This document shows, piece after piece, positions 25,831 to 33,782 of a stretch of DNA of 64,000 nucleotides (positions within the stretch are counted from its first letter, which is position 1; every line of letters starts with the position of its first letter). Source of the DNA: an uncultured Mollicutes bacterium (GTDB taxonomy: Bacteria > Bacillota_I > Bacilli_A > RFN20 > CAG-288); assembly GCA_900539865.1 (NCBI GenBank), contig UQDS01000001.1:62001-126000 (forward strand), in the 5' to 3' direction. The position numbers and the translations under genes are program-made. The notes under the pieces were generated by a model. That model was not told where the DNA came from, did no database searches, and saw only the letters and a list, made by a program, of their open reading frames with translations.

Positions 25831-26210
25831 AGAAGTTTTTATTTTATTTAGTTCAGTGGACTTGGGGAATCATCCAAAACTTACTAGGATTGATTCTCTT
25901 TTTATTTTTAGTAAGAAGAAACCATAGAGTCTTTCATGGAGCAGTCGTTACTACTTGGAAGCTAGGTAGTTCACTTAGTCTAGGGATGTTTATTTTTACT
26001 GCTAGACCATATGACTTAAAGCTTATCCAACATGAATATGGACACACAGTTCAGTCATTAATCTTAGGACCTGCTTGGTCATTTGTGATTGGCTTACCAA
26101 GTCTTATCTGGTGTGGATGTTTTAATAAGTATAGAGAGAAGAATAACATCAGTTACTATTCTTTTTATACTGAAAGCTGGGCTAACAAACTCGGTGAAAA
26201 ATATAAATAA
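25827..26210 (+). CDS. Small membrane protein with HEYGH metalloprotease-like motif
   Basis: A 127-residue protein. Hydrophobic segments at about 4-28 (FYLVQWTWGIIQNLLGLILF) and about 80-98 (SLILGPAWSFVIGLPSLIW) flank the motif LIQHEYGHTVQS (HExxH, about 71-75). The tail YYSFYTESWANKLG is strongly conserved between the two copies in this window. HExxH suggests a zinc site, but no third ligand or activity can be shown. The link to HNH in both copies suggests a phage accessory role, possibly at the host membrane. Confidence 0.7.
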   Translation: MKKFLFYLVQWTWGIIQNLLGLILFLFLVRRNHRVFHGAVVTTWKLGSSLSLGMFIFTARPYDLKLIQHEYGHTVQSLILGPAWSFVIGLPSLIWCGCFNKYREKNNISYYSFYTESWANKLGEKYK

Positions 26211-26223
26211 TTGCGGCCTTAAC

Positions 26224-26310
26224 CCTCCCCCAGGTAACCTTTAAATTATCCTTGGGGTACCGAGCAAGGGGGACTCACGAAAAATACGAGCCACATATTT
26301 TGAAAATCTG
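26224..26310 (+). other. Structured intergenic element, copy 1 (candidate cos site or RNA)
   Basis: Shares a 26-base identical block (26268-26293) plus ATATTTTGAAAATCT (26295-26309) with 34858-34899. Upstream parts also match (CCTCCC..GGTAACCT). The fold GGTA (26233-26236) with TACC (26258-26261), enclosed by CCCCC (26227-26231) with GGGGG (26268-26272), is possible, followed by a hairpin GG(A)CTC/GAGCC. It follows the HNH module and precedes terminase genes. Confidence 0.6.
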
Positions 26311-26514
26311 AAAATCTCAAAAATTGAATTAAATCGTTTCTTTGTAAAAAGCCTTAGTTTTGCAGTGTTTTTGGTAAGTTTAATGCTAATTTCAACATTC
26401 TTTAAAATACTTAAAAATACCTCAAAAATGTAGTTGATATCGTGTGTTTTTAGAGTGATGTATATATGTGCGAAGGGTAAAGAAATACACCTTCAAGAAA
26501 GAGGTAAAAACAAT
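26311..26514. other. AT-rich leader before the amidoligase gene
   Basis: No gene is seen. The run includes TTGATATCGTGTGTTTTTAGAGTGATG-like sequence that could supply a promoter, but I cannot fix the elements. AAAGAGGT serves as RBS before 26515. Confidence 0.3.
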
Positions 26515-27438
26515 ATGTTCAAAGAAAAATTCGGTATTGAAATTGAGTTCACTGGTATCACCAGAAACAAGGCTTCGAAGCTTGTCGCCGACTACTTAAA
26601 CGGAACAGTTAGTGATGCTCGTGACTATTACGACACTAAAGTTATAACTGCACCTGATGGAAGAAAATGGAAAGTTATGTACGATGGTTCACTTAGATGT
26701 CAAACCAAGAGAAATGGTGAAATCATAAGTACTTCAAGAGATTATTCATGTGAGTTAGTTAGTCCAATTCTTACCTATGATGAGGATATAAACACACTTC
26801 AAGAATTAGTAAGAATACTTAGAAAAGCAGGAGGGATTACAAACTCAAGTTGCGGTATTCACGTTCATTTAAATGGTGAAGATCACGATGTTAGAAGCAT
26901 TAGAAACTTCATAAACATTGTAGCTAGTAAAAACGACCTTCTTTATAAAGCTTTAGAAATCAAACAAGAAAGGATGAGGTTTTGTAAGAAGATGGATGAA
27001 CACTTAGTTAACTCGATTAATAAGAAGCATCCTAAAACAATGTCTCAACTAGCTGATATCTGGTATGAAGGCTACTACGGAAGTAGAAATACACATTATC
27101 ACGATAGTAGATATCACTTCTTAAACCTTCATTCATTCTTTACTGGAAACCATACAGTTGAGCTTAGAGGATTTAATAGTGAACTCCATGCTGGAAAGGT
27201 TAGAAGTTATATCGTTCTTGCTTTAGCACTTAATCACCAAGCCTTAACTCAAAAGTGTGCTTCAAGTAAAAAGCCTCAAGTTGAAAATGAGAAGTTTGCA
27301 ATGAGAACCTACCTTAATCGATTAGGACTTATCGGTGATGAGTTTAAGAATTGTAGAGAACACTTAATTCACGCTCTTGATGGATGTTCAGCTTGGAGAT
27401 TTGGTTCAAGAGAAGGAGCATTAGGAGGTGCTAGATAA
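26515..27438 (+). CDS. Amidoligase-family protein (glutamine synthetase-like fold)
   Basis: A 307-residue protein. Amidoligase_2 signature motifs: FGIEIEFTGITR (about 6-17), the DGSL segment near 62, SCGIHVHLNG (about 116-125) and HTVELRGFNSELHAGKVRSY (about 215-235). The family is predicted to form amide or peptide bonds using ATP, as in gamma-glutamyl ligation; substrates are unknown. ATG 26515 with AGAGGT is chosen; the ORF is open 27 codons further upstream without an RBS. The neighbour is a gamma-glutamylcyclotransferase-like gene, a pairing known for this family. Confidence 0.82.
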   Translation: MFKEKFGIEIEFTGITRNKASKLVADYLNGTVSDARDYYDTKVITAPDGRKWKVMYDGSLRCQTKRNGEIISTSRDYSCELVSPILTYDEDINTLQELVRILRKAGGITNSSCGIHVHLNGEDHDVRSIRNFINIVASKNDLLYKALEIKQERMRFCKKMDEHLVNSINKKHPKTMSQLADIWYEGYYGSRNTHYHDSRYHFLNLHSFFTGNHTVELRGFNSELHAGKVRSYIVLALALNHQALTQKCASSKKPQVENEKFAMRTYLNRLGLIGDEFKNCREHLIHALDGCSAWRFGSREGALGGAR

Positions 27439-27866
27439 TGAAGAAATATTACTTGGCTTATGGTTCAAACCTCAATTTAGAGCAGATGAAATATAGGTGT
27501 CCTAACGCTAAAAAAGTAGGCGCCTATCTACTCAAAGATTGGGCTTTGGAGTTTAGATATTACTTAACTATTCGAAAAGAAAAAGGAGCAGCAGTTCCTC
27601 TAGGAATATTTGAAATTGATGAAGTAGATGAAAAGTCACTTGATAGATATGAAGGTTATCCAACTCATTATTTTAAAGAAGAAATAGAGCTTGAATTAAA
27701 CGGTAAGTCTATTAAAGCGATGGTTTACATTATGAATCCTAAGATTAGAAAGGTTATGCCACCAGATGTGTTTTATTTAAGGACGTGTCTTGAAGGTTAT
27801 AAAGACTTTGGCTTTGATACAAACTATTTATTTAAAGCCTACGAGGAGGCAAAACATCATGAATAA
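27438..27866 (+). CDS. Gamma-glutamylcyclotransferase-like (AIG2/GGCT) protein
   Basis: A 142-residue GGCT-fold protein: YYLAYGSNLNLEQMKYRCP (substrate loop) and LDRYEGYPTHYFKEE with the catalytic Glu near 74. Family members cleave gamma-glutamyl amines with cyclization to 5-oxoproline. Its start overlaps the amidoligase stop by one base, so the two are coupled; one may build and the other remove a gamma-glutamyl-type linkage. Confidence 0.85.
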   Translation: MKKYYLAYGSNLNLEQMKYRCPNAKKVGAYLLKDWALEFRYYLTIRKEKGAAVPLGIFEIDEVDEKSLDRYEGYPTHYFKEEIELELNGKSIKAMVYIMNPKIRKVMPPDVFYLRTCLEGYKDFGFDTNYLFKAYEEAKHHE

Positions 27867-28083
27867 AACAACTATTGAGTTAAGAGTTATTCAACTTAAG
27901 GCAATGGATGATTTCATGCATTCAGTTAATAACGAAGAGCTTATAGATGAATGGCTAACTTATGGCATACCTGATGAAGCAAACGAAGATGATTATCACG
28001 CAATTGCTGAAGATGATGAGCTTTATAACGACTGCGTAAAAATATTTAAAAGGACGGTGAAAAATGATGAATGTTACTACTAA
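27859..28083 (+). CDS. Small acidic protein following GGCT
   Basis: A 74-residue acidic protein (MNKTTIELRVIQLKAMDDF, YGIPDEANEDDYHAIAEDD). The start at 27859 has GAGGAGG eight bases upstream and lies inside the end of the GGCT gene; a longer ORF start at 27790 lacks an RBS. No family is recognised. Its position after amidoligase and GGCT makes it a possible partner or substrate, by context only. Confidence 0.6.
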   Translation: MNKTTIELRVIQLKAMDDFMHSVNNEELIDEWLTYGIPDEANEDDYHAIAEDDELYNDCVKIFKRTVKNDECYY

Positions 28084-28498
28084 GATGCGTTGTCCTTTGT
28101 GTGGGCATTTACTAGAAAAATATCCAAAAAATGGCGAGCCTTTAATTCATGCTGAGGTGTGTCTACAGTGTAATGTAACTGTAGTCATTCCTTATCACTA
28201 TTTTATAAGTGCTTATCAAAGAAGTCCTATAGCTATGGTAATAAGAAACGGAAAGATCCAAGTTCATAAAACAAGCGATGGCTACTGGAAATTAAGTGAT
28301 ATAGAAGTGTTTTTAGGTAAGAATATCGTCTTTAAAACTAACGCGAAATTAGGGCTGACGTTCGCTTTTATTAAAGGATACGAAGAAGAACCAAAGGAAC
28401 TAAACATAATCGCACAGAAAGCCTTAAAGGCCCCTAATTTTCAAAACGTGATGGTGATTCCGACTAGGCTTTTGAAAGGAGTTAGATTCAATGAATAA
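28064..28498 (+). CDS. Hypothetical protein with N-terminal zinc ribbon
   Basis: A 144-residue protein. MRCPLCGHLLEKY and AEVCLQCNVTVVIPYH place two CxxC pairs about 24 residues apart, a zinc-ribbon pattern. The rest is a beta-rich domain without a recognised family. It overlaps the preceding gene by 20 bases and is followed by the second TerS, so it belongs to the packaging transcript. Confidence 0.6.
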   Translation: MMNVTTKMRCPLCGHLLEKYPKNGEPLIHAEVCLQCNVTVVIPYHYFISAYQRSPIAMVIRNGKIQVHKTSDGYWKLSDIEVFLGKNIVFKTNAKLGLTFAFIKGYEEEPKELNIIAQKALKAPNFQNVMVIPTRLLKGVRFNE

Positions 28499-28838
28499 TG
28501 ATGTAAATACATGTGTTTATAAAGAGTATGAGAGGCTTAAGGGCCTCTTTTTAAGTGGCAACGAGGACAAGCTCCCTTTGGTGGACGAGCTTCTTAAGAA
28601 GGTGGAGTTCCTTACAATCCAACTTAGAGGTTTGGAAAAGACCATCAAAAAGCAAGGAACCGTCCAAGTTTCTAACAAAGGAACTACGAGAACAAATCCT
28701 AATCTTAAGTCCTATCTACCAATGCTAAGCGTCTACCAAGGGATCATCAAAACCCTTAATTCTATCTTGGATACCGATGTCACCGAAGAAGACGATGCCT
28801 TCGACGAATTCATCAAAAAGGCTGTTGAGGAAAGATGA
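28491..28838 (+). CDS. Phage terminase small subunit (P27-like)
   Basis: A 115-residue, largely helical protein (CVYKEYERLKGLFLSGNEDK, VEFLTIQLRGLEKTIKKQG, NPNLKSYLPMLSVYQGIIKTL) matching the P27-type TerS layout: helical core, then an acidic C-terminus. TerS binds the packaging site and hands the genome to TerL. It overlaps terL by 4 bases, the standard TerS-TerL arrangement. Codons here and in terL are noticeably richer in G and C than in the preceding genes, hinting at a different origin for this part. Confidence 0.75.
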   Translation: MNNDVNTCVYKEYERLKGLFLSGNEDKLPLVDELLKKVEFLTIQLRGLEKTIKKQGTVQVSNKGTTRTNPNLKSYLPMLSVYQGIIKTLNSILDTDVTEEDDAFDEFIKKAVEER

Positions 28839-30493
28839 ACAATTACTTCTTGGAATATTACGATAAAGTCAAAAGCGGTGAGATCTTGGTCGGCAAGGAA
28901 CTGAGGAAAACCCTCGACAATCTATACAAAGACCTCGCCAATCCTAGGTATTTCTTTGATTTGAAGCCAGGTTCTATCCGCATAGATTTCATCGAGACCT
29001 TCTGCAAACACACAAAGTCCCCATTCACCGGGCAGCCTTTTAAACTAACTTTATGGGAGAAGGCTTTCCTTCAGGTTTCGTATGGTTTCAAGATGAGCGA
29101 TACTAAGCTTAGAAGGTTCAATGAAGTCATACTTCTTATTGCCCGTAAGAATGGAAAAACAACGTTTATTGCAGGCATCGATTTAGCGGAGTTCTTTCTT
29201 TCACGTGGTGTCGATATCGTCTGCGCTTCCAATACTAGCGAGCAGGCGAACATCCTATTCGATGAGATTAACAACATGAGGGAAGCGAGCCCTACGTTAG
29301 AGAAGAGAACTAGCAAGAACATCTTTTGCATCAAATTTGGCAAGAAGAACGATAAGAGAAGTTCCTTAAATAAATCCAAGATCAAGAAAATGTCCGCTCA
29401 ATCTAAAAATAAGGATGGTTATAACATCGAGGTTGGCTGTATCGATGAAGTCCATGATATGACCGATAGCAAGGTCTATGACGCGATTAAGCAAAGTCAG
29501 TCTACTAAGAAAGAACCTCTTATATTCATCATTACTACTGAAGGAGTGACTGTAGGAGGTTTTCTAGATTCCAAGCTCGAATATGCCAGAAAGATTATAA
29601 AAGGCGAGATTGTGGATGAACGTGTGCTTCCTTGGCTTTATACCCAGGACTCGCAAGAAGAGATCTTCAATGAACCTAAGACCTGGATTAAAAGCAATCC
29701 TTCATTAGGCGAGATTAAGCAGATGTCATATCTAGAAGACCTTATGAACAAATCGAAGAACGACATAGCGACTAGGGTTACGATGCTTTGCAAGGATTTT
29801 AACATTAAGCAAACCGAGGATGGCTCATGGCTCAACTTCAAGGACATAGAAAATAAAGACACCTTCAACATTGATGATTTAAGAGGATGCTATGCGATAG
29901 GCGGAGTTGACCTTTCTTCAACAACCGATTTGACGGCAGCGGTTCTTTACGTTGAGAAGCAGAACAAGAAGTATCTGATATCCCATTTCTTCATGCCTAG
30001 CGATGTTCTTAAGGAAAGGATCCAAGAGGATAACGTTCCTTACAACATTTGGGTAGAGAAAGGTTACATCACACTTACTGAAGGTTCTCAAAACGACTTC
30101 AGTTTGCTTACTCAATGGTTCAGGTCGATGATTGATAAATATGATATCCGTCCTTTATGGGTTGGCTATGATCCTTGGAATTCGCAGTACTGGGTTAAAG
30201 AAATGGAAGACATGGGCTTCGAGATGGAAAAGATAAGACAGGGCGTTTATACGCTTTCCGAACCTATGAAGCAGCTTGAGGCGGATTTGAGGAACCATGC
30301 TTTAAATTACAACAACAACCCAATCATAAAGTGGTGCTTAGCCAATACCCAAGCAAAGGTTGATGTGAATGGAAACATCCAACCATCGAAACTCAATTCG
30401 AGGCTAAAAAGAATAGATGGGACGGTTGCTACCATCATCGCTTATGCGACCTTGACTAGATATAAGTTAGATTATGAAAGTGTTGTGAAATAA
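28835..30493 (+). CDS. Phage terminase large subunit
   Basis: A 552-residue packaging motor. Walker A-like IARKNGKTTF (about 104-113), Walker B region VGCIDEVHDM (about 205), coupling segment IFIITTEGVTVGGF, and the C-terminal RNase H-like nuclease with IGGVDLSSTTDLTA (about 352) and WVGYDPWNSQYW, followed by SRLKRIDGTVATIIAYA. It is full length. No intact portal, protease or capsid gene follows. Confidence 0.93.
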   Translation: MNNYFLEYYDKVKSGEILVGKELRKTLDNLYKDLANPRYFFDLKPGSIRIDFIETFCKHTKSPFTGQPFKLTLWEKAFLQVSYGFKMSDTKLRRFNEVILLIARKNGKTTFIAGIDLAEFFLSRGVDIVCASNTSEQANILFDEINNMREASPTLEKRTSKNIFCIKFGKKNDKRSSLNKSKIKKMSAQSKNKDGYNIEVGCIDEVHDMTDSKVYDAIKQSQSTKKEPLIFIITTEGVTVGGFLDSKLEYARKIIKGEIVDERVLPWLYTQDSQEEIFNEPKTWIKSNPSLGEIKQMSYLEDLMNKSKNDIATRVTMLCKDFNIKQTEDGSWLNFKDIENKDTFNIDDLRGCYAIGGVDLSSTTDLTAAVLYVEKQNKKYLISHFFMPSDVLKERIQEDNVPYNIWVEKGYITLTEGSQNDFSLLTQWFRSMIDKYDIRPLWVGYDPWNSQYWVKEMEDMGFEMEKIRQGVYTLSEPMKQLEADLRNHALNYNNNPIIKWCLANTQAKVDVNGNIQPSKLNSRLKRIDGTVATIIAYATLTRYKLDYESVVK

Positions 30494-30544
30494 TGAGAAA
30501 ATATCGAGGTTTTGTTGTAAAATATTGCATAGGAAGTGAAGAAG

Positions 30545-31125
30545 ATGTATCAAAAAGAATATCAAAACATCATTCATCTAAACTCTAGAGAAGAATTTAG
30601 AGAGTGACTTAATAAAAACTCTGAAACTGAAAAGGAATGTTATCTTTTAGTCAAAAAAGGCGAACCAAAATCGAATGATGGTTTGTATTATTTGGATGCT
30701 GTAGAAGAGGCTCTTTGTTTTGGTTGAATTGATAGTACCATTACTCCGATAAACGGAACAAGCTATCAACGATTTTCACCTAGAAGAAAAGATAGCCCTT
30801 GGACGGAACTAAACAAAGAGAGAGTAAGAAGATTGATGAAGCTTGGGCTTATGACCGAAAAAGGTAAAAAAGTATTACCTTCGCTTGGTCCGCACAGCTT
30901 TAAATTAGACGTTGAAGTAGTGGCAATCCTAAAAAAGGAAAGGATATGGACAAAATTCAAATCGTTTCATCCGCTATATCAAAGAATCAGGGTTTCAAAT
31001 ATTGTATTCCATAGGACTAGACACCCTTCTACTTATGAAAAATATCTAATCATTTTATTGATGAAACCAGAAAAGGAAATATGTATGGCAATTGGAATGA
31101 TTATGGAAGATTCCTTGATTATTAA
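30545..31125 (+). pseudogene. YdeI/OmpD-associated family protein, two TGA codons and a frameshift
   Basis: Read as one gene from ATG 30545 it encodes a YdeI-type (bacteriocin-protection) protein: YLDAVEEALCFG, then IDSTITPING, then RFSPRRKDSPWTELNKERVR. In-frame TGA codons at 30605-30607 and 30725-30727 fall exactly where the family has Trp (FREWL, FGWID). Other Trp codons in the gene are TGG. Near 31055 a one-base loss shifts the frame; the correct end is NMYGNWNDYGRFLDY, stopping at 31125. RBS AGGAAG is present. Most likely decayed cargo. Confidence 0.8.
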
Positions 31126-31146
31126 ATACTAAAACAATTATCAAAT

Positions 31147-31176
31147 AAGGGCTCCTAACCGAGTCCTTTTCTTTTG
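31147..31176 (+). terminator. Rho-independent terminator
   Basis: AAGGGCTC (31147-31154) pairs with GAGTCCTT (31161-31168), followed by TTCTTTT. Ends the terminase-YdeI transcript. Confidence 0.7.
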
Positions 31177-31206
31177 CTCGAAGTTAGAAAAAGGAAGAGT
31201 TTCTGT

Positions 31207-31467
31207 GTGATTTTTAAAAGAAAAAAGAAGAAATTAGAGAATTTTGATGCTATTGGTTTGATAAACGATGTCGCTCTTCCTTTGACACCGTACGGAGAGA
31301 AAATAACAAACTCAGATGTCGTTCTTATATGCATCGATAGGATAGCAAGTCAATGCACAAAACTAAAGGGCAGATGCATCAAAAGAAGCGAAGATGGAAT
31401 TATCACGGAGAGGAACAAAAGCCTCTCTTTTTTATTGAAGCCGAAGCCTAATGAATACATGACACCC
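31207..31467 (+). pseudogene. Truncated phage portal protein
   Basis: A GTG start with AAGGAAGAG upstream leads to an N-terminal portal fragment of about 87 residues: basic start (IFKRKKKK), GEKITNSDVVLICIDRIAS, CTKLKGRCIKR, LSFLLKPKPNEYMTPYQ. HK97-type portals begin in just this way, and portal normally follows TerL. The homology stops at about 31467, where the sequence becomes metK in a different frame. The rest of the portal and all head and tail genes are missing. Confidence 0.7.
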
Positions 31468-31708
31468 TATCAGCGTCACTATCGACACCTTCAAGACCGG
31501 GAAATTCAATGAGGACGAGCTTACGAAACTTATTAATGATCATTTTGATTTCTCATTAGGAAACATCATCAAAGAACTTAAATTAAAGGATGCCTCTTAT
31601 CAAAAGCTCGCTGAATACGGTTATTTTGGCAATGACATTTATCCTTGGGAGTGTGTGGATGGAAAAGTCGAAGAACTCAAGAAGGCTACAGCCAAAGCGT
31701 CTACATAA
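31466..31708 (+). pseudogene. 3' fragment of a second metK
   Basis: In the frame starting around 31466 the sequence encodes about 80 residues matching the end of the phage MetK at 24429 (SIDTF.TGK, DELTKLINDHFDF, ELKLKDASYQKLAEYGYFGN). It has no start and is joined to the portal fragment. The last 40 bases are identical to the intact copy. Confidence 0.85.
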
Positions 31709-31994
31709 CTTCTATAAGAGCGACCTTTGGCACAAGCTGAGCGAAGGGGTTATCTTAAGGGCGAAGGGAAGATGCGAGGTCTGCGGAAAGCCCGGGACGG
31801 AGGTCCATCATAAGATACATTTGACGCTTGATAGCCTAGATGACTAATCGATCTCCTTGAACCCTGATAACCTCCTCCTTCTTTGTAAGGACTGCCACAA
31901 CAAGATGCATGGTCGCTTCAATGGGAAGATACAGAAATACAAATGTAACGAAGACGGCGACTTAATCGAAGTCATGGAGGAAGAAAATAGATGA
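31659..31994 (+). pseudogene. HNH endonuclease paralogue with nonsense codon
   Basis: Same length and frame as the HNH gene at 25495 (CEVCGKPGTEVHH conserved), but TAA at 31845-31847 replaces a Pro codon after SLDD, before the second half of the zinc site (LLLLCKDCHNKMH). The product would lack the catalytic HN segment. Confidence 0.85.
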
Positions 31995-32377
31995 AGAAAG
32001 TATTGTTTTATTTGGTCCAATGGACTTGGGGAATCATCCAAAACCTAATCTGATTGGTTCTCTTTTTGTGTTTGGTAGGTAGAAGGCATAGGACATTCCA
32101 CGGTGCGGTAATCACCACTTGGAAGCTAGGAAGTTCTCTAAGCCTAGGGATGTTCACCTTCACGGCTAGATCTTATGACCTAAGGCTCATCCAACACGAA
32201 TACGGACACACAGTCCAAAGCCTAATCCTAGGACCAATCTGGTTATTTGTTATAGGTTTGCCTAGCCTTATCTGGTGCGGGTGCTTTGAGAACTATAGAG
32301 AGAAGAAAGGCATTGATTATTATTCTTTCTATACCGAAAGCTGGGCGAACAAATTAGGAAAAATTGTAAAAAAATGA
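31991..32377 (+). pseudogene. HEYGH membrane protein paralogue with early stop
   Basis: Copy of the gene at 25827. Codon 21 is TGA (32051-32053), where the intact copy has GGA (Gly). The remainder (HEYGHTVQSLILGP, YYSFYTESWANKLG) is well kept, so inactivation is recent, or an internal start still allows a shorter product. Confidence 0.8.
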
Positions 32378-32447
32378 GTCATCTTATGAATATGAGACTA
32401 TAATAATTGTAGCGACACCAATCTGCTGTTGAAAGAAGGAAAAATAA

Positions 32448-33782
32448 ATGAAATTCAAAAAGCTATTTTTGTTAGCTATAGGTGTTGCATTTCTTTTAAC
32501 AAGTGCTGGTAAGCCTATAGCCACTGCCAATGAGATTGGCGAAATCAAAGAAAATGTTACTCAGCAAGTTATGCGTCTTGCAAACCTAGCAAGTGACGAA
32601 GAGGAAACTGAAGATCCTGAAGATATCTTGAGCAGAGCAATTGAGGATTATAAAGAAGAATTTGATGATTATATCAATATCACAGCTTTAAATGTTGAAG
32701 ATAAAGAAGATGTTAATTTGCCAAATTTTGATATTGATTACATTGCACCAACATATGCTGAAATAATGAATGAATATCAAATTAATTTAGAAGCCTCTCT
32801 TACTCCTATTCAACTTGAAAAATATGATTTATTAAGACAAAGAGATTATAATTTCGATAAGTATGTTGCTTTAAATCAAAACAAATATACAGATTTAAAT
32901 GTTTCTACGAAATATAATCACGCAGTTACTGCTGTAGTTACTACAGCTTTAGTTGGAATCTTAAGTGGTGCCGGATTAGCACAAGCTGCAATCACTGCCT
33001 TTATAAATGCTGTTAATACTTTGATTACCGCTATATCCACATCATGGATTCCTTTTATTGGATGGGTACTTGCTGTTGCTTTAGCTGCTGGTGCGTTAAT
33101 TGCTATAACAGCAATTGTTGTTCAATATTGGGATGAGATTTGTTCTGTTATCAATGATATAAAGAATTGGTTCGTAGAACAATTTAGTGCCTTTGCTGAT
33201 TTGATTAATTCCTATTTCGATGATGCTATTGCTCAAGGTGAAGAATCTGAAGTTGCTTATAGAAAAAAGATAGGTGGAAGAGAAAGAGAGTTTATTGACA
33301 CAGAAGTTACGGCAGCCGTTTTATCAAAAATAGTTGATGATTGTTTAAAGAACGATACGGTGTATTTGATGGGGCACCTTGGCGATCCAGAAAAAGGAGA
33401 ACATTGGTGGATCTGCTATGATACAACTGATGCTAAAACTGTTATCGATGAAAAGTTATATAATTTAGGTGTTTGTACGTATACATGGTATAACAACACC
33501 GCTAAAAAAATGATGGCTGAAGGCTCTATACTAAATGGTGATTATTCTCTTTTGATTTATGAACGACCAGATGAAGGTACCGCAACGGTTCATGGTGAAA
33601 ATGATTTGATTGGATGGAATCACTATCATCTGGGTAGAAAAGTTTTAAAAAATGGAGAATATGTAGTAGACAAATATGAAACTAAACCTTACAAATGGGC
33701 TCATTCAATGTTTGGAGAATTAGCTTATAGAGAAGTTGGTGGAGATGAATATACGTATTATCCTGATGGTTTTTTAGGATGA
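32448..33782 (+). CDS. Secreted toxin-like protein with hydrophobic core
   Basis: A 444-residue protein. Residues 1-28 are a signal peptide (FLLAIGVAFLLTSAGK). A helical acidic region follows. A long glycine/alanine-rich hydrophobic stretch at about 155-225 (VVTTALVGILSGAGLAQAAI, FIGWVLAVALAAGALIAITA) could insert into a membrane. The C-terminal third has a compact domain with HWWICYDTTDA, GWNHYHLGRK and HSMFGE. An HYH...H tail of this kind is seen in some putative secreted toxins of Firmicutes (my recollection; not verified). -10 TATAAT at 32399-32404 and GAAGGA as RBS suggest its own transcription. The next ORF overlaps its stop. Confidence 0.6.
   Translation: MKFKKLFLLAIGVAFLLTSAGKPIATANEIGEIKENVTQQVMRLANLASDEEETEDPEDILSRAIEDYKEEFDDYINITALNVEDKEDVNLPNFDIDYIAPTYAEIMNEYQINLEASLTPIQLEKYDLLRQRDYNFDKYVALNQNKYTDLNVSTKYNHAVTAVVTTALVGILSGAGLAQAAITAFINAVNTLITAISTSWIPFIGWVLAVALAAGALIAITAIVVQYWDEICSVINDIKNWFVEQFSAFADLINSYFDDAIAQGEESEVAYRKKIGGREREFIDTEVTAAVLSKIVDDCLKNDTVYLMGHLGDPEKGEHWWICYDTTDAKTVIDEKLYNLGVCTYTWYNNTAKKMMAEGSILNGDYSLLIYERPDEGTATVHGENDLIGWNHYHLGRKVLKNGEYVVDKYETKPYKWAHSMFGELAYREVGGDEYTYYPDGFLG

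Larger units (their letters stand above)
25302..26210 (+). repeat. Duplicated segment, intact copy (metK 3' end, HNH, HEYGH gene)
   Basis: This roughly 0.9 kb segment is repeated at 31466-32377 in the same order and orientation. The copies share long identical runs, including 43 bases at 25512-25554 and 31676-31718, while elsewhere they differ by many substitutions. This copy has intact reading frames. Confidence 0.9.
31466..32377 (+). repeat. Duplicated segment, decayed copy (metK', HNH', HEYGH')
   Basis: Second copy of 25302-26210. Synonymous and non-synonymous changes are frequent and both complete genes carry stop codons. The left end coincides with the portal breakpoint, which points to recombination between related phage genomes as the cause of the deletion. 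Confidence 0.88.

Noticed and set aside
31408..31432. GAGAGG...CCTCTC hairpin followed by T-run, looking like a terminator
   Set aside because: It lies inside the portal coding frame (NKSLSFLLKPKPN), so it is probably a chance stem within codons.
30605..32053. Genome-wide reassignment of TGA suggested by three internal TGA codons
   Set aside because: Many intact genes here end in TGA at sensible places (nusB, the bile salt hydrolase, the SPFH gene, the island helicase, the P27-like TerS), and one of the three sites corresponds to Gly, not Trp. Decay or foreign origin explains them.
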